Source of the DNA: Hyphomicrobiales bacterium | GTDB taxonomy: Bacteria > Pseudomonadota > Alphaproteobacteria > Rhizobiales > Beijerinckiaceae | DNA length: 53,847 nucleotides | NCBI GenBank assembly: GCA_025356415.1 | Contig: JANXTB010000066.1 | Span: 1 to 53,847, forward strand | Direction of reading: 5' to 3' | Part shown: in pieces, positions 33,394 through 41,985 of the stretch | How positions within the stretch are numbered: position 1 is the first letter of the stretch | How the letters are laid out: each line of letters begins with the position of its first letter | Program-made: the position numbers and the translations under genes | Notes under the pieces: model-generated | Database searches by the model: none | Seen by the model: only the letters and a program-made list of their open reading frames with translations | Told to the model about the DNA's origin: nothing

Positions 33394-33594
33394 ATGCGCT
33401 GCAATTTCTGTGACGGAAGCGGGATGCGTCCGCAGGGCGCTGCCCTTCTCCCCTGCCCGGAATGCGGCGGCTGCGGCGTTGCCCATTGCTGCGATGGCAT
33501 TCAGGCCTGTTGCGAAGTCGAGGGCGATACGCGGCTCGAGTCGCGCAGCGAAAGCGCCAGCATGGCGCCGGCGCCCGCCAAGCTGGAAAATTGA
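33394..33594 (+). CDS. 66-residue Cys-rich protein with DnaJ-like zinc motifs
   Basis: The N-terminal 45 residues contain CNFCDGSG, CPECGGCG and CCDGIQACC, which resemble the CxxCxGxG repeats of the DnaJ zinc finger; nine Cys in all could bind one or two zinc ions. The C-terminal 20 residues are acidic and Ser/Ala-rich. The ATG at 33394 is chosen because GGAGG is 6 bases upstream. It is a single gene between a REP-like element and a transport protein gene. No function is known to me; an RNA/protein-binding or chaperone-like adaptor role is only a guess. Confidence 0.65.
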   Translation: MRCNFCDGSGMRPQGAALLPCPECGGCGVAHCCDGIQACCEVEGDTRLESRSESASMAPAPAKLEN

Positions 33595-33749
33595 TTTTTA
33601 CAAAGCGCCTTTCCCGCAATGCAAACTGAATCGCCGAATCCCCCGCGCGTAGAAGCATCTGCTTAATTTCATGGTGGCGCTTGCAGCGCCGCGCGCTTGC
33701 CATAGCTTTCCTTCCGCAGCTCATCAGAAGCTCAGGGGAGGAAAGATCC

Positions 33750-34592
33750 ATGACCCAAGTCATCCGTCTTCAGGGCGACAGCAACGCCCATGATCGTCCG
33801 TGGCGCGTCGCCGTCGAACAGGGCTTCTTCGAAGCCGAAGGTTTGAAGGTTGAATATAACGAAGACAATCCGCAGGGCGTCGCCGGACGCGCGAAGGATT
33901 ACGCCGACCGCTGGAAGGAATCGCAGCTGCAAAAGGGCGCGCTTGAAGTTTACCCGGTGTGCGAATGGGGCGCGATCGAACGCGTGCAATCGCTCGGCAA
34001 AGGCAAGATCATCGCGCTCGACACCACCGCCCGCACCGGCGAAATCATGGTCATGCCAGGCTCGAACATAAAGAGCGTGAAGGATCTCGCCAACGTGCCG
34101 ATCGCGGTCACATGGCACGCGGGCACGTTCTACGCGACGATCGAAGTGTTGGAGGCCGCCGGCGTTCCCTTCGACCAGATCAAGCTCGTGCACGCCAACG
34201 ACCGGCTCGACGCGCTGCTCTCTGGAAAAACGCAAGCCGCCGCCTTGATGGAGCCGCTGGTCAGTCGCGCGATCGAAAAAGGCGCGCGCAAGATCGCCGA
34301 TTTGAAATGGCGCGGTGGCATTGTCGCGGCTGATGATGTCGATGCCGAAACGGCGGGCAAGATCCGCCGCGCACTCAACCGCGCTGTTGAATATCTGCGC
34401 GAGAACGAAGACCGTTCGCGCGAGGAATTGCTGCGCGACCTGAAACCCGAACAGCGCAAGACCGGCCTGATGCCAGAGCTTCTCGGCGTGCAGGATTACA
34501 AGATCTCCGAATTCCAGGAGAAGGTCGACTGGATGGCCGATCGCGGCTTCCTCGAGAACAAGCCGAGCTACGACGAGATCGTTCGCAAGTAG
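33750..34592 (+). CDS. NMT1-like binding protein without a signal peptide
   Basis: A 280-residue protein with the type II periplasmic binding fold (WRVAVEQGFFEAEGLKVEY, then GSNIKSVKDLANVPIAV, AAALMEPLVSRAI). The start at 33750 has a very good ribosome site (GGGGAGGAAAGATCC) and the protein begins MTQVIRLQGDSN with no hydrophobic leader, so it is predicted to stay in the cytoplasm. It lacks the CCCFC motif of true THI5 pyrimidine synthases. No ATPase or permease is adjacent. It may be a ligand-binding or enzymatic derivative of the binding-protein fold; 4,5-dihydroxyphthalate decarboxylase is a known example of such recruitment. Function is unknown. Confidence 0.75.
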   Translation: MTQVIRLQGDSNAHDRPWRVAVEQGFFEAEGLKVEYNEDNPQGVAGRAKDYADRWKESQLQKGALEVYPVCEWGAIERVQSLGKGKIIALDTTARTGEIMVMPGSNIKSVKDLANVPIAVTWHAGTFYATIEVLEAAGVPFDQIKLVHANDRLDALLSGKTQAAALMEPLVSRAIEKGARKIADLKWRGGIVAADDVDAETAGKIRRALNRAVEYLRENEDRSREELLRDLKPEQRKTGLMPELLGVQDYKISEFQEKVDWMADRGFLENKPSYDEIVRK

Positions 34593-34650
34593 CGGTCCCA
34601 TTGCGCGGCGCGGAATGGTCCGCGTCGCGCCCGTTCGAGGCTGCTTCATC

Positions 34651-35670
34651 ATGATCATCCGCATCACCGTCGCGCTTGTCGCGGGGTTGGCGTTTGTGCC
34701 TGCCGCGCAGGCGCAAACGCCAGACCCCGCGAGGTCGAAAGACATTCGCCTGCTCATCTCGCATCCGCCGGGCGGCGGCTACGACACCTATGCGCGACTG
34801 CTGGCGCGCCATATCGGCAAGCAGATTCCCGGCGGCGCCAATATCATCTCGCAGAACATGCCGGGCGCGGCTGGCGTCGTGATGACGAATTACATTGCGA
34901 GCCAGGCGCCGAAGGATGGCAGCGTCATCGGGCTCGGGCCGGGATCGCTCGCCACCGCGGCGCTCTTCAATTCGACGGGCGCGCGCTACGATGCGCGCAG
35001 CTTCACATGGGTCGGCAGCATGAACAGCGAAGTCGGCGTCGCCGTGTCATGGAAGACATCGCCGGTGAAAACCGCGCAGGATCTTTTCACGCACGAGCTG
35101 ATCGTCGCGGGCGCCGGCAAGACCGACAACAGCGTCGTGTTTCCAAGCGCCCTCAACCGCATTCTCGGCACGCGTTTTAAAGTGATCCCCGGCTATGGCG
35201 GATCGAGCGAGACGGCGCTCGCGCTGGAACGTGGAGAGGTGGCTGGCATCGGCGGCTGGAATTACTCATCCATCGTCGCGACGCGGCCCGACTGGCTGAA
35301 GAACGGATCGATCAATCTGCTGGTGCAATTCGCGCTGGCGCGTCACCCCGACCTGCCCAACACACCAACCGCAATCGAGCTCGGACGCAACGAACAGGAA
35401 CGCGAAGTGCTGCGGCTGGTGTTCGCGCAATCGTCGATGGGCCGCGTGGTGTTCGGCCCGCCGGGCGTGCCGGCCGATACTGCGAAAGGTTTGAAAGACG
35501 CGTTCCGCGCGACGATAAGCGATGCGGAATTCCTGGCGGATGCGCGCAATGCGCGGATCGAGATCAACCAGCCGATGGATGGAGATGCGGTTTCGCGGCT
35601 GGTGAATGATCTGCACGGCGCGGATGCGGCGCAGATCCGCCGCGCGGCTGAGGCGAGTGGGGCTGGGTAA
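34651..35670 (+). CDS. Tripartite tricarboxylate transporter (TctC-type) substrate-binding protein
   Basis: A 339-residue periplasmic protein with a signal peptide (hydrophobic 3-18, cleavage after PAAQA). TctC features are ISHPPGGGYDTYARLLARHI, PGAAGVVMTNYIAS and GSVIGLGPG. It binds a carboxylate, often an aromatic or dicarboxylic acid. The partner membrane genes tctA and tctB are not in the window, as is common for the many orphan TctC proteins of proteobacteria. The start at 34651 gives the best signal peptide. It converges on the UbiD-type decarboxylase gene, with a shared terminator. Confidence 0.88.
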   Translation: MIIRITVALVAGLAFVPAAQAQTPDPARSKDIRLLISHPPGGGYDTYARLLARHIGKQIPGGANIISQNMPGAAGVVMTNYIASQAPKDGSVIGLGPGSLATAALFNSTGARYDARSFTWVGSMNSEVGVAVSWKTSPVKTAQDLFTHELIVAGAGKTDNSVVFPSALNRILGTRFKVIPGYGGSSETALALERGEVAGIGGWNYSSIVATRPDWLKNGSINLLVQFALARHPDLPNTPTAIELGRNEQEREVLRLVFAQSSMGRVVFGPPGVPADTAKGLKDAFRATISDAEFLADARNARIEINQPMDGDAVSRLVNDLHGADAAQIRRAAEASGAG

Positions 35671-35677
35671 GTATCCT

Positions 35678-35759
35678 CGTCATTGCGAGGAGCGAAGCGA
35701 CGCGGCAATCCATCTTGCGGGCGCCAAAGATGGATTGCTTCGCTTCGCTCGCAATGACG
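35678..35759. repeat. REP-like element, full copy
   Basis: It runs from CGTCATTGCGAGGAGCGAAG to TCGCTCGCAATGACG, between the convergent TctC and UbiD genes. Confidence 0.9.
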
Positions 35760-35763
35760 AAAC

Positions 35764-35791
35764 AAAAGGGCGGCGCATCGCGCCGCCTTTT
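35764..35791. terminator. Bidirectional terminator between tctC-like and ubiD-like genes
   Basis: AAAAGGGCGGCG and CGCCGCCTTTT form a 7-base GC stem extended by A-T pairs, with a CATCG loop. A and T runs flank both sides, so it can end transcripts from either direction. Confidence 0.8.
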
Positions 35792-35801
35792 CTCCGACCC
35801 C

Positions 35802-37358
35802 TTACTTGTTCATCTGGCCTTCTTCGCGATAGACGAACTTGTCTTCCGTTTCAAAGGCGCGCACCTGCGGGATGACGCCCGGAAGGCCGAGATCCGCCCA
35901 ATTCGCAGCGACCTTTTCATACGTCGACTGACGCAGCGTCGTGCGGGTCGAGAACACCGGAATGTAACGGTGATCCTTGCACGCGTTGATCAGCGCCTTG
36001 GAACCGTAGGGGCGCTTTTCGGGCGGGTTCTGCGACGGGTCGAGCGGCGTCGACCATGTGTTGCGCAGGATGTCGATGTCGTCGATCGGGTTGCAGCGCG
36101 AGGCCATCGCCCAGATCACCTGGTCCATGTCGGTCGGATCGACGTCGTGATCCACCGCAACGATCCACTTGGTGTAATAGGCGCCGCCCGGCACCTGCGC
36201 GGTGAGCGCCAGAACCTGCGCGGCGTGCCCGGCATATTTCTGCTCCATCGCAACCACCACCATGCCGAAACCGCCGGCGGCTGCGGGATGCGAATAAACG
36301 CCGTGAATGCCGGGGATGCCGAGCTTATCGAGATCGTCCCAGATTTTCGCCGAGCGAATGATCGAGAAGAAGCCCGACTGTTCGCACGACGGATAATCGG
36401 CCATCAGCGCGTTGGTGAGGATCGGGTTGTTGCGATAGTGCACGGCGGTGATGTTGACCAGCGGGCACGCGGCTTCGGGCTTGCCGTAATAGCCGGTGAA
36501 TTCGCCGAACGGGCCTTCCGGCGCCATCCCGCCGGGACGGATTTCGCCCTCGACAACGAGCTCCGCATGCGCGGGGATCAGCAGGTCGGTCGTCTTGCCT
36601 TTCACCACCGGCACCGGGCCCCCCTTGATGCCGCCGGCATATTCATATTCCGACACATTCTTCGGAAAACTTTGCGAGCCGACGAGCATGTAGAGCGGAT
36701 CGATGCCCCACGCGGCGGCGACTTGCAGCGACTTGCCCTGCTCCCAGGCGCGCGCAATGTGCAGGCGCGCATCCTTGCCGGGCGAGAGATACAGGCCGGT
36801 CGAATCCTTGCCCTGCAACATCATGCGATAGGTGCCGACGTTGAGGTAGCCGCTGTCGGGATCGCGCGTGATCACCGCATCCGCTGTGCCGGCGTAGCGG
36901 CCGCCATCGCGCGGCCAGTGGCGCGGAATCGGCAGCTGCATCAGATCGATGTCGTCGCCGGTGATCGTGTTTTCAAACACGCTGGCTTCGGACGCGGCGA
37001 TTTCCTTGGGAGGAATGCGCGAGCGCAGCTTGTCCTTGGTGCGGCGGATGAGTTCGACGGTCGGCGTGTTGGGATCTTCACCCAGCGTCAGCGCGATGCG
37101 GCGCACCGACGGCCCGAGCACGTTCCACAAAGAGCGCGCGCCGAATTTTGAACTTTCGAAACCCGATATCGTGTTGAACAGAATGGCGGGCGAGGGTTTC
37201 TGCTTGGCGACGAGATAGCCGATGGCGCTCATCTCTTCGTCGCGCTCGACGGGCTTGTCGACGGTGCAAAGCTCGCCGATGGCCTCGACCTCGCGCAACC
37301 AGTCGCGCAGATCGTTGATGGGGGCGCGCGTGGTCTTCGGCTCGGCGCTGGATGTCAT
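35802..37358 (-). CDS. UbiD-family decarboxylase
   Basis: A 518-residue enzyme of the prenylated-FMN-dependent UbiD family. Features include the N-terminal DLRDWLREVEAIGEL, the prFMN-binding core around EGPFGEFTGYYG with its catalytic Glu, and a C-terminal half with YYTKWIVAVDHDVDPTDMDQ. Family members reversibly (de)carboxylate aromatic or alpha,beta-unsaturated acids. The physiological substrate is open; it need not be the ubiquinone precursor, as the sequence looks like the larger catabolic subgroup. GGAGGG lies 6 bases before the ATG at 37358. No UbiX (flavin prenyltransferase) gene is nearby. The gene stands near an orphan carboxylate-binding protein, which may deliver its substrate. Confidence 0.85.
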   Translation of the reverse strand: MTSSAEPKTTRAPINDLRDWLREVEAIGELCTVDKPVERDEEMSAIGYLVAKQKPSPAILFNTISGFESSKFGARSLWNVLGPSVRRIALTLGEDPNTPTVELIRRTKDKLRSRIPPKEIAASEASVFENTITGDDIDLMQLPIPRHWPRDGGRYAGTADAVITRDPDSGYLNVGTYRMMLQGKDSTGLYLSPGKDARLHIARAWEQGKSLQVAAAWGIDPLYMLVGSQSFPKNVSEYEYAGGIKGGPVPVVKGKTTDLLIPAHAELVVEGEIRPGGMAPEGPFGEFTGYYGKPEAACPLVNITAVHYRNNPILTNALMADYPSCEQSGFFSIIRSAKIWDDLDKLGIPGIHGVYSHPAAAGGFGMVVVAMEQKYAGHAAQVLALTAQVPGGAYYTKWIVAVDHDVDPTDMDQVIWAMASRCNPIDDIDILRNTWSTPLDPSQNPPEKRPYGSKALINACKDHRYIPVFSTRTTLRQSTYEKVAANWADLGLPGVIPQVRAFETEDKFVYREEGQMNK

Positions 37359-37480
37359 GTGTAACCCTCCCTGACGGCTTCGCCGCTTCGTGCTTTTGTA
37401 CCGCACACCTCGTCTCCGCACATGCGCGATTTTGCGCGAAATCGCAAGGCGTGGGAAAAGGGGCGGATAAGGAAACCACC

Positions 37481-38278
37481 ATGCCGCTCGTCTCGCTTGC
37501 CGCTCTCACCATTCTCGACGCCGGCCCGGCCGGCCAGATCCGCGCGGCCCATGCGGGCGGGTTCAAAGCCGTGGGCTTGCGGCTCAATCCGCTCCTGCCG
37601 AGCGATCCCGCTGTCGCGGGGACGCCCATGGAGGCGGAAGTGACCGCGCTGATGCGCGAGACCGGATTGAGCTTGCTGGAGGTCGGCGTGTTTCCGATCA
37701 AGCCGGACATGGATGTCGCCGCCCTCGCCCCGGTGCTTCGGCTCTCCGCTGCGCTCGGCGCGCAATTCATCGTCTGCGCGGTGGAGGATGCCGACGAGGC
37801 GCGCCGGCTGGCGACGTTCCGGGCGCTTTGCGATCTGGCGGGGACATTCGGGCTTGTTGCGCTGATCGAGTTCAATCCCTACAGCGCCTGCCGCTCGCTG
37901 GCCGCCGCGCGCGAGATGGTTTTAGCCGCAAAGCGCGACAACGCGGCGCTGGTGATCGATCTTCTGCATCTGTCGCGCTCGGGCGGGACTGCGGCGGACT
38001 TGCGCGCGGTGGAACCGGAGCTGCTGCGGCTCGTCCATTATTGCGACGCCGCGCCGATGCCGCAGGGCAAGAGGACGTTCGACGAGCTGCGCGCAGAGTC
38101 GCGCACCGCCCGCCGCCTGCCGGGCGAAGGCGTGCTGCCGCTGCGCGAGCTGCTGGCTGCGTTTCCGCCGGACACGCCAGTGAGCGTGGAGGCGCCGTCG
38201 CAGTCGCTAATGGGGTTGAGCGCGGAGGACCGGGCGCGGAAGGTTTTCGAGGCGACGGTGGCGACGCTGGCAGGTTAG
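37481..38278 (+). CDS. Sugar phosphate isomerase/epimerase family (xylose isomerase-like TIM barrel)
   Basis: A 265-residue AP-endonuclease 2-type TIM barrel. Conserved positions include AALIEFNPY-like (VALIEFNPYSACRS, metal-ligand Glu), LVIDLLHLSRSG (Asp and His ligands), LVHYCDAAP and a final VSVEAPS. This pattern predicts a divalent-metal enzyme that isomerises or dehydrates a small sugar or keto acid. It diverges from the UbiD gene, with which it may share regulation. AAGGA precedes the ATG at 37481. The substrate is not known. Confidence 0.82.
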   Translation: MPLVSLAALTILDAGPAGQIRAAHAGGFKAVGLRLNPLLPSDPAVAGTPMEAEVTALMRETGLSLLEVGVFPIKPDMDVAALAPVLRLSAALGAQFIVCAVEDADEARRLATFRALCDLAGTFGLVALIEFNPYSACRSLAAAREMVLAAKRDNAALVIDLLHLSRSGGTAADLRAVEPELLRLVHYCDAAPMPQGKRTFDELRAESRTARRLPGEGVLPLRELLAAFPPDTPVSVEAPSQSLMGLSAEDRARKVFEATVATLAG

Positions 38279-38281
38279 CGC

Positions 38282-38432
38282 CCCTCTCCCGCGATGGCGG
38301 GAGAGGGTGGCTGGCGAAGCCAGACGGGTGAGGGCGCCGGGGGCCTCACCCATCCTGAAAGAAGGTCGCCGTGGCGCCGCCCTCATCCGACCCGCTTCGC
38401 GGGCCACCTTCTCCCGCCAGCGCGGGAGAAGG
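38282..38432. repeat. Pair of GC-rich hairpins (second repeat family)
   Basis: Hairpin one is CCCTCTCCCGC-GATG-GCGGGAGAGGG (38282-38307). Hairpin two is CCTTCTCCCGC-CAGC-GCGGGAGAAGG (38407-38432). The DNA between has GGGTGAGGGCGCC and its approximate inverse. The whole element lies between the convergent isomerase and YcgN genes and may act as a bidirectional 3' end. Confidence 0.8.
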
Positions 38433-38441
38433 ACAACACAC

Positions 38442-38927
38442 CTACTTCTTCGCGACCCGCGGCACTTTATTCGGCCAGCTCACGATGAACTCCGGCAGCG
38501 CTTCCACCGGCACGTCCACCTCGCTGGCGGCCACCTTGTTCTTCACCGAGATACCTGCCTCGTGCACGGTGTCAGGCGAGCCGGACACCAGCGGGTGCCA
38601 CCATTTCAGGTCCTTGCCCTCGGCGATCAGCCGGTAGCCACAGGTCGGCGGCAGCCATTTGATGCTGCGCACGGCCTCCGGCGTCAGCTTGACGCAGTCG
38701 CGCACGCGGCGGCGGCGTTGCTTGTAATCGGCGCAGCGGCACGTGCGGCCGTCCAGCAATTTGCAACCGACGCTGGTGAAATGGATGTCGCCCGTGTCCT
38801 CGTCCTCGAGCTTGACGAGGCAGCAACGGCCGCAGCCATCGCACAGGCTCTCCCACTCCTCTTTCGAGAAGTCCTCAAGAGCCCGCCCCTTCCAGAACGG
38901 CTGCGCTTCGGCTTTATTGCGTGTCAT
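38442..38927 (-). CDS. YcgN family (UPF0260) cysteine cluster protein
   Basis: A 161-residue protein with eight conserved-looking Cys, including LCDGCGRCC near residue 30, [16 protein letters not shown] and PTCGYRL. The [22 protein letters not shown] opening (in pieces: [19 protein letters not shown]) is diagnostic for UPF0260, a zinc/iron-chelating domain family of unknown function that is nearly universal in proteobacteria. The family length is about 150, as here. It is divergent from the penicillin-binding protein gene. Confidence 0.92.
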   Translation of the reverse strand: MTRNKAEAQPFWKGRALEDFSKEEWESLCDGCGRCCLVKLEDEDTGDIHFTSVGCKLLDGRTCRCADYKQRRRRVRDCVKLTPEAVRSIKWLPPTCGYRLIAEGKDLKWWHPLVSGSPDTVHEAGISVKNKVAASEVDVPVEALPEFIVSWPNKVPRVAKK

Positions 38928-39101
38928 AATTCCGCTCGATCGCGAAGAGAAAGACCTGATCGAAACCGAACCCCTTTCGGAACTGGCTGCACAGGATTAA
39001 CTTTCATCGTGTAAGTCATTTTCAAAATCACTTGGCCCGGGGACCCTCCGCGCGTCAAGACAGTTGGATGCTACCTATTCGCCGTCAGGGAGCGCGGGCG
39101 A

Positions 39102-41321
39102 TTGTTTGAGGATTTCGCCAGATCTCGTCTCGGCCGGCGCCTTTCGCGCGCGCTTCTGGCTGCCGATTCATGGGTCGACTCATCGCTTTACGCAGCCGGC
39201 GAGAAGGCGCGCTCGGCTTACGATTCCTTCTCCGCGCGCATGGACAGGCTGCATGTCGGCGGCTTTTCGCGCGTCGGCGTCGAACTTGCCTGCGAGGGCC
39301 TGACGCTTGGCCTTGCGGGCGCCATCCTCGCGCTGGCGCTGGCGATTCCCGCCTTTCGCGAAACGTCCGACGAGGACTGGCTGAAAAAGCAGGACCTCGC
39401 GGTCACATTCCTGGACCGTTACGGCGAGCAGGTCGGCCAGCGCGGCATCCGGCACGACGATTCCGTGCCGCTCGAGCAATTTCCCGATTACGTCATCCAG
39501 GCCGTGCTTGCGACCGAGGACCGCCGCTTCTTCGAACATTGGGGCATCGACCCCATCGGCACGATGCGCGCGCTGACCGTGAACGCGCGCGGCGGCGGCG
39601 TCGTGCAGGGCGGCTCCACGCTCACGCAGCAATTGGCGAAAAATCTCTTCCTCACCAACGAGCGTTCCATCGAGCGCAAGATCAAGGAAGCGTTTCTCGC
39701 GCTCTGGCTCGAACAGCATCTCGCCAAGCGCCAGATTCTGAAACTCTACCTCGACCGCGCCTATATGGGCGGCGGCACGTTCGGCATTCAGGCGGCGGCG
39801 GAATTCTACTTCAACAAGAACGTGCGCGATCTCACGCTCGCCGAATCCGCCATGTTGGCGGGCCTGTTCAAGGCGCCGACGAAATACGCGCCGCACATCA
39901 ACCTGCCAGCCGCACGCGCACGCGCGAACGACGTGCTGCAGAACATGGTCAATGCCGGCGTGCTGACTGAAGGCCAGATCTACGCGGCGCGGCGAAACCC
40001 CGCCCGGCCCGTTGACCGCAAGCGCGATGTCTCGCCCGACTGGTATCTCGACTGGGCTTACGATGAAATCGCCAAGCTCTCCGCCGCCGGAAAACTCGGC
40101 AACGATCGCGTGCTGACGGTGCGCACGGGGCTCGATCTCGGCATTCAGAAAAAAGCCGACACGGCCATCGAGGATTCGCTGCGGCTTTACGGCAAGCAGT
40201 TTCGCGCCAAGCAAGGCGCCGCTGTCGTGATGGAGCCCACGGGTCTCGTGCGCGCCATCGTGGGCGGTCGCGATTACGGCGCGAGCCAGTTCAACCGCGC
40301 GACCGACGCCGTGCGCCAGCCGGGCTCGTCATTCAAGCCGATCGTCTATCTCACCGCGCTGATGACTGGCCGCGTGAAAGCGACGAGCATTGTCGATGGC
40401 TCGGGCATTTGTCTGGGCAATTGGTGCCCTCATAATTACGGCGGCGCATCGGCTGGCCAATTGCCGCTGCTGACGGCGCTGCAGAAATCGCTCAACACGG
40501 TCGCGGTGCGTCTCTCCGTCATCATCGGCCAGGCCTATTGGAAGGGCAAAGACGCGAACCAGTGGAATTTCGCGAAACTCGGCCGCACGAAAATTCTCGA
40601 AACCGCGCACAAGATGGGCATCACGACGCCGCTCACCGACACGGTGTCGCTGCCACTTGGCGCGGGCGACGTGAAGATGATCGACATGGTCGCCGTCTAC
40701 GCCACCTTCGCCAATGGCGGGCGCCGCGCTCAGCCTTACGCCAGCGCCGAAATTCGCAATTCGAAAGGCGAGCTCATCTATCGCCGCGATCGCGACGGAC
40801 CGCCGCTCGAGCAGGTGATCCCCGCCGAAAAGATCGCCGAGATGAACAACATGCTGAAGGAAGTGGTGTCGGGCGGCACGGCGCGCGCGGCGATTCTCGA
40901 AGGCGTGACGGCTGCGGGCAAGACCGGCACCACCAACGCCTACAGGGATGCGTGGTTTGACGGCTTCACGGGCAATTACGTTTGCACCGTGTGGTTCGGC
41001 AACGATGATTCCACATCGATGAACAACATGACCGGCGGCTCGCTCCCGGCGCGCACGTGGCACGAGATCATGGCCTATGCGCATCAGGGAATCGAGTTGA
41101 AGAATCCCTATGGCGTTGCGGGCCCGGCGCCGTCGGTCGCCAGCACGCAGGCGCCCGCGCATGAGCCCTCGCCTTCCGAGCGGCCGACGACCTTGTCGCG
41201 CCGCTCGCTCGACGTGCTGATGACAATCGAGGATATGTTCGACGCCGCCGAGCGCAACAAGACGCCGCGGCCCGGGACATCGGCGGAGAATGTGTCCGTC
41301 CGCGCGGCGGCGGTGGAATAG
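39102..41321 (+). CDS. Class A penicillin-binding protein 1A-type (transglycosylase/transpeptidase)
   Basis: A 739-residue inner-membrane enzyme that polymerises and cross-links peptidoglycan. A single span at about 61-84 is preceded by an unusually long cytoplasmic N-terminus. The GT51 domain has Glu139 in ATEDRRFFEHWG and QGGSTLTQQLAKNLFL. The transpeptidase domain has the SxxK nucleophile Ser409 (GSSFK), SLN at 463-465 and KTGTT from 607. The C-terminal 60 residues are Pro/Ser-rich. The frame has no good ATG upstream of residue 47. A TTG at 39102, with AGGGAG 9 bases before it, is the best start; it is weaker evidence than an ATG. Confidence 0.9.
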   Translation: MFEDFARSRLGRRLSRALLAADSWVDSSLYAAGEKARSAYDSFSARMDRLHVGGFSRVGVELACEGLTLGLAGAILALALAIPAFRETSDEDWLKKQDLAVTFLDRYGEQVGQRGIRHDDSVPLEQFPDYVIQAVLATEDRRFFEHWGIDPIGTMRALTVNARGGGVVQGGSTLTQQLAKNLFLTNERSIERKIKEAFLALWLEQHLAKRQILKLYLDRAYMGGGTFGIQAAAEFYFNKNVRDLTLAESAMLAGLFKAPTKYAPHINLPAARARANDVLQNMVNAGVLTEGQIYAARRNPARPVDRKRDVSPDWYLDWAYDEIAKLSAAGKLGNDRVLTVRTGLDLGIQKKADTAIEDSLRLYGKQFRAKQGAAVVMEPTGLVRAIVGGRDYGASQFNRATDAVRQPGSSFKPIVYLTALMTGRVKATSIVDGSGICLGNWCPHNYGGASAGQLPLLTALQKSLNTVAVRLSVIIGQAYWKGKDANQWNFAKLGRTKILETAHKMGITTPLTDTVSLPLGAGDVKMIDMVAVYATFANGGRRAQPYASAEIRNSKGELIYRRDRDGPPLEQVIPAEKIAEMNNMLKEVVSGGTARAAILEGVTAAGKTGTTNAYRDAWFDGFTGNYVCTVWFGNDDSTSMNNMTGGSLPARTWHEIMAYAHQGIELKNPYGVAGPAPSVASTQAPAHEPSPSERPTTLSRRSLDVLMTIEDMFDAAERNKTPRPGTSAENVSVRAAAVE

Positions 41322-41400
41322 GAAGCGACGTGCAATTTTCCGGCCTCATCCTGTGCGCGCGTCCTGCTTGTGAAACGGCAGGACTGATGAGCGTTCGCGC

Positions 41401-41985
41401 ATGAACCTCTTCTGGAAAGTCGCCGCCACCGCGCTGGTCGGCGCGGCGCTCGGCCTTGGCGCCACGGCTCTCACGGTCGCGCGCGGCTTCGGCTTTGACA
41501 TCGTGCAAGCCGGCCCGTGGCGCGCCATGCCGCAGGTTCCGGCGACCGGCGGCGACCCTTACGCGCGCGCTGCTGTCGCGCGCAGCGGACGCGCGCCGCT
41601 CGGCTCGGCTGAAGGGCTGGGTTTCACGGCCGTCGTCGACAGCGCCGGCACCAAGCTGAATGCGAGTTGCGACTACCGCATCGCCGGCGCCATGCCGAGC
41701 GCGCGGTTCTGGACGTTGACCGTCACCGACACGAAAGGCCATCTGGTCGTCAGCGAAGGCCCTGCCCGGCGCGCCGGATTCACATCCAGCGAAATTGTGC
41801 GCGACGCCAAGGGCGATTTCGAAATCCGTCTGGCGCGCGAGGCGCGGCCCGGAAACTGGCTGCCGCTCGCGCCGGGCGTCTTCACGCTGGCGCTGCGCCT
41901 TTACGATTCGCCCCACAGCCTCAGCGCCGGCGTGCTCGACGCATCGGAGATGCCCGTAATTTCGCGGGAGCGCTGCGCGTCATGA
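41401..41985 (+). CDS. DUF1214 domain protein (envelope-anchored)
   Basis: A 194-residue protein with an N-terminal signal anchor (WKVAATALVGAALGLGATALTV) and a DUF1214 domain (RFWTLTVTDTKGHLV, ARPGNWLPLAPGVFTLALRLYD). The fold is an all-beta periplasmic domain of unknown role, usually found with DUF1254. Its stop overlaps the ATG of the DUF1254-type gene (ATGA), so the two form a coupled pair downstream of the penicillin-binding protein. Confidence 0.88.
   Translation: MNLFWKVAATALVGAALGLGATALTVARGFGFDIVQAGPWRAMPQVPATGGDPYARAAVARSGRAPLGSAEGLGFTAVVDSAGTKLNASCDYRIAGAMPSARFWTLTVTDTKGHLVVSEGPARRAGFTSSEIVRDAKGDFEIRLAREARPGNWLPLAPGVFTLALRLYDSPHSLSAGVLDASEMPVISRERCAS

Noticed and set aside
33750-34592. 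Call as a THI5-type pyrimidine (HMP-P) synthase
   Set aside because: The CCCFC motif of the true synthases is absent; only the general NMT1-like fold is supported.
39180-40214. A 344-codon minus-strand open frame opposite penicillin-binding protein 1A
   Set aside because: It lies wholly within motifs of the GT51 and transpeptidase domains and has no recognisable sequence of its own.
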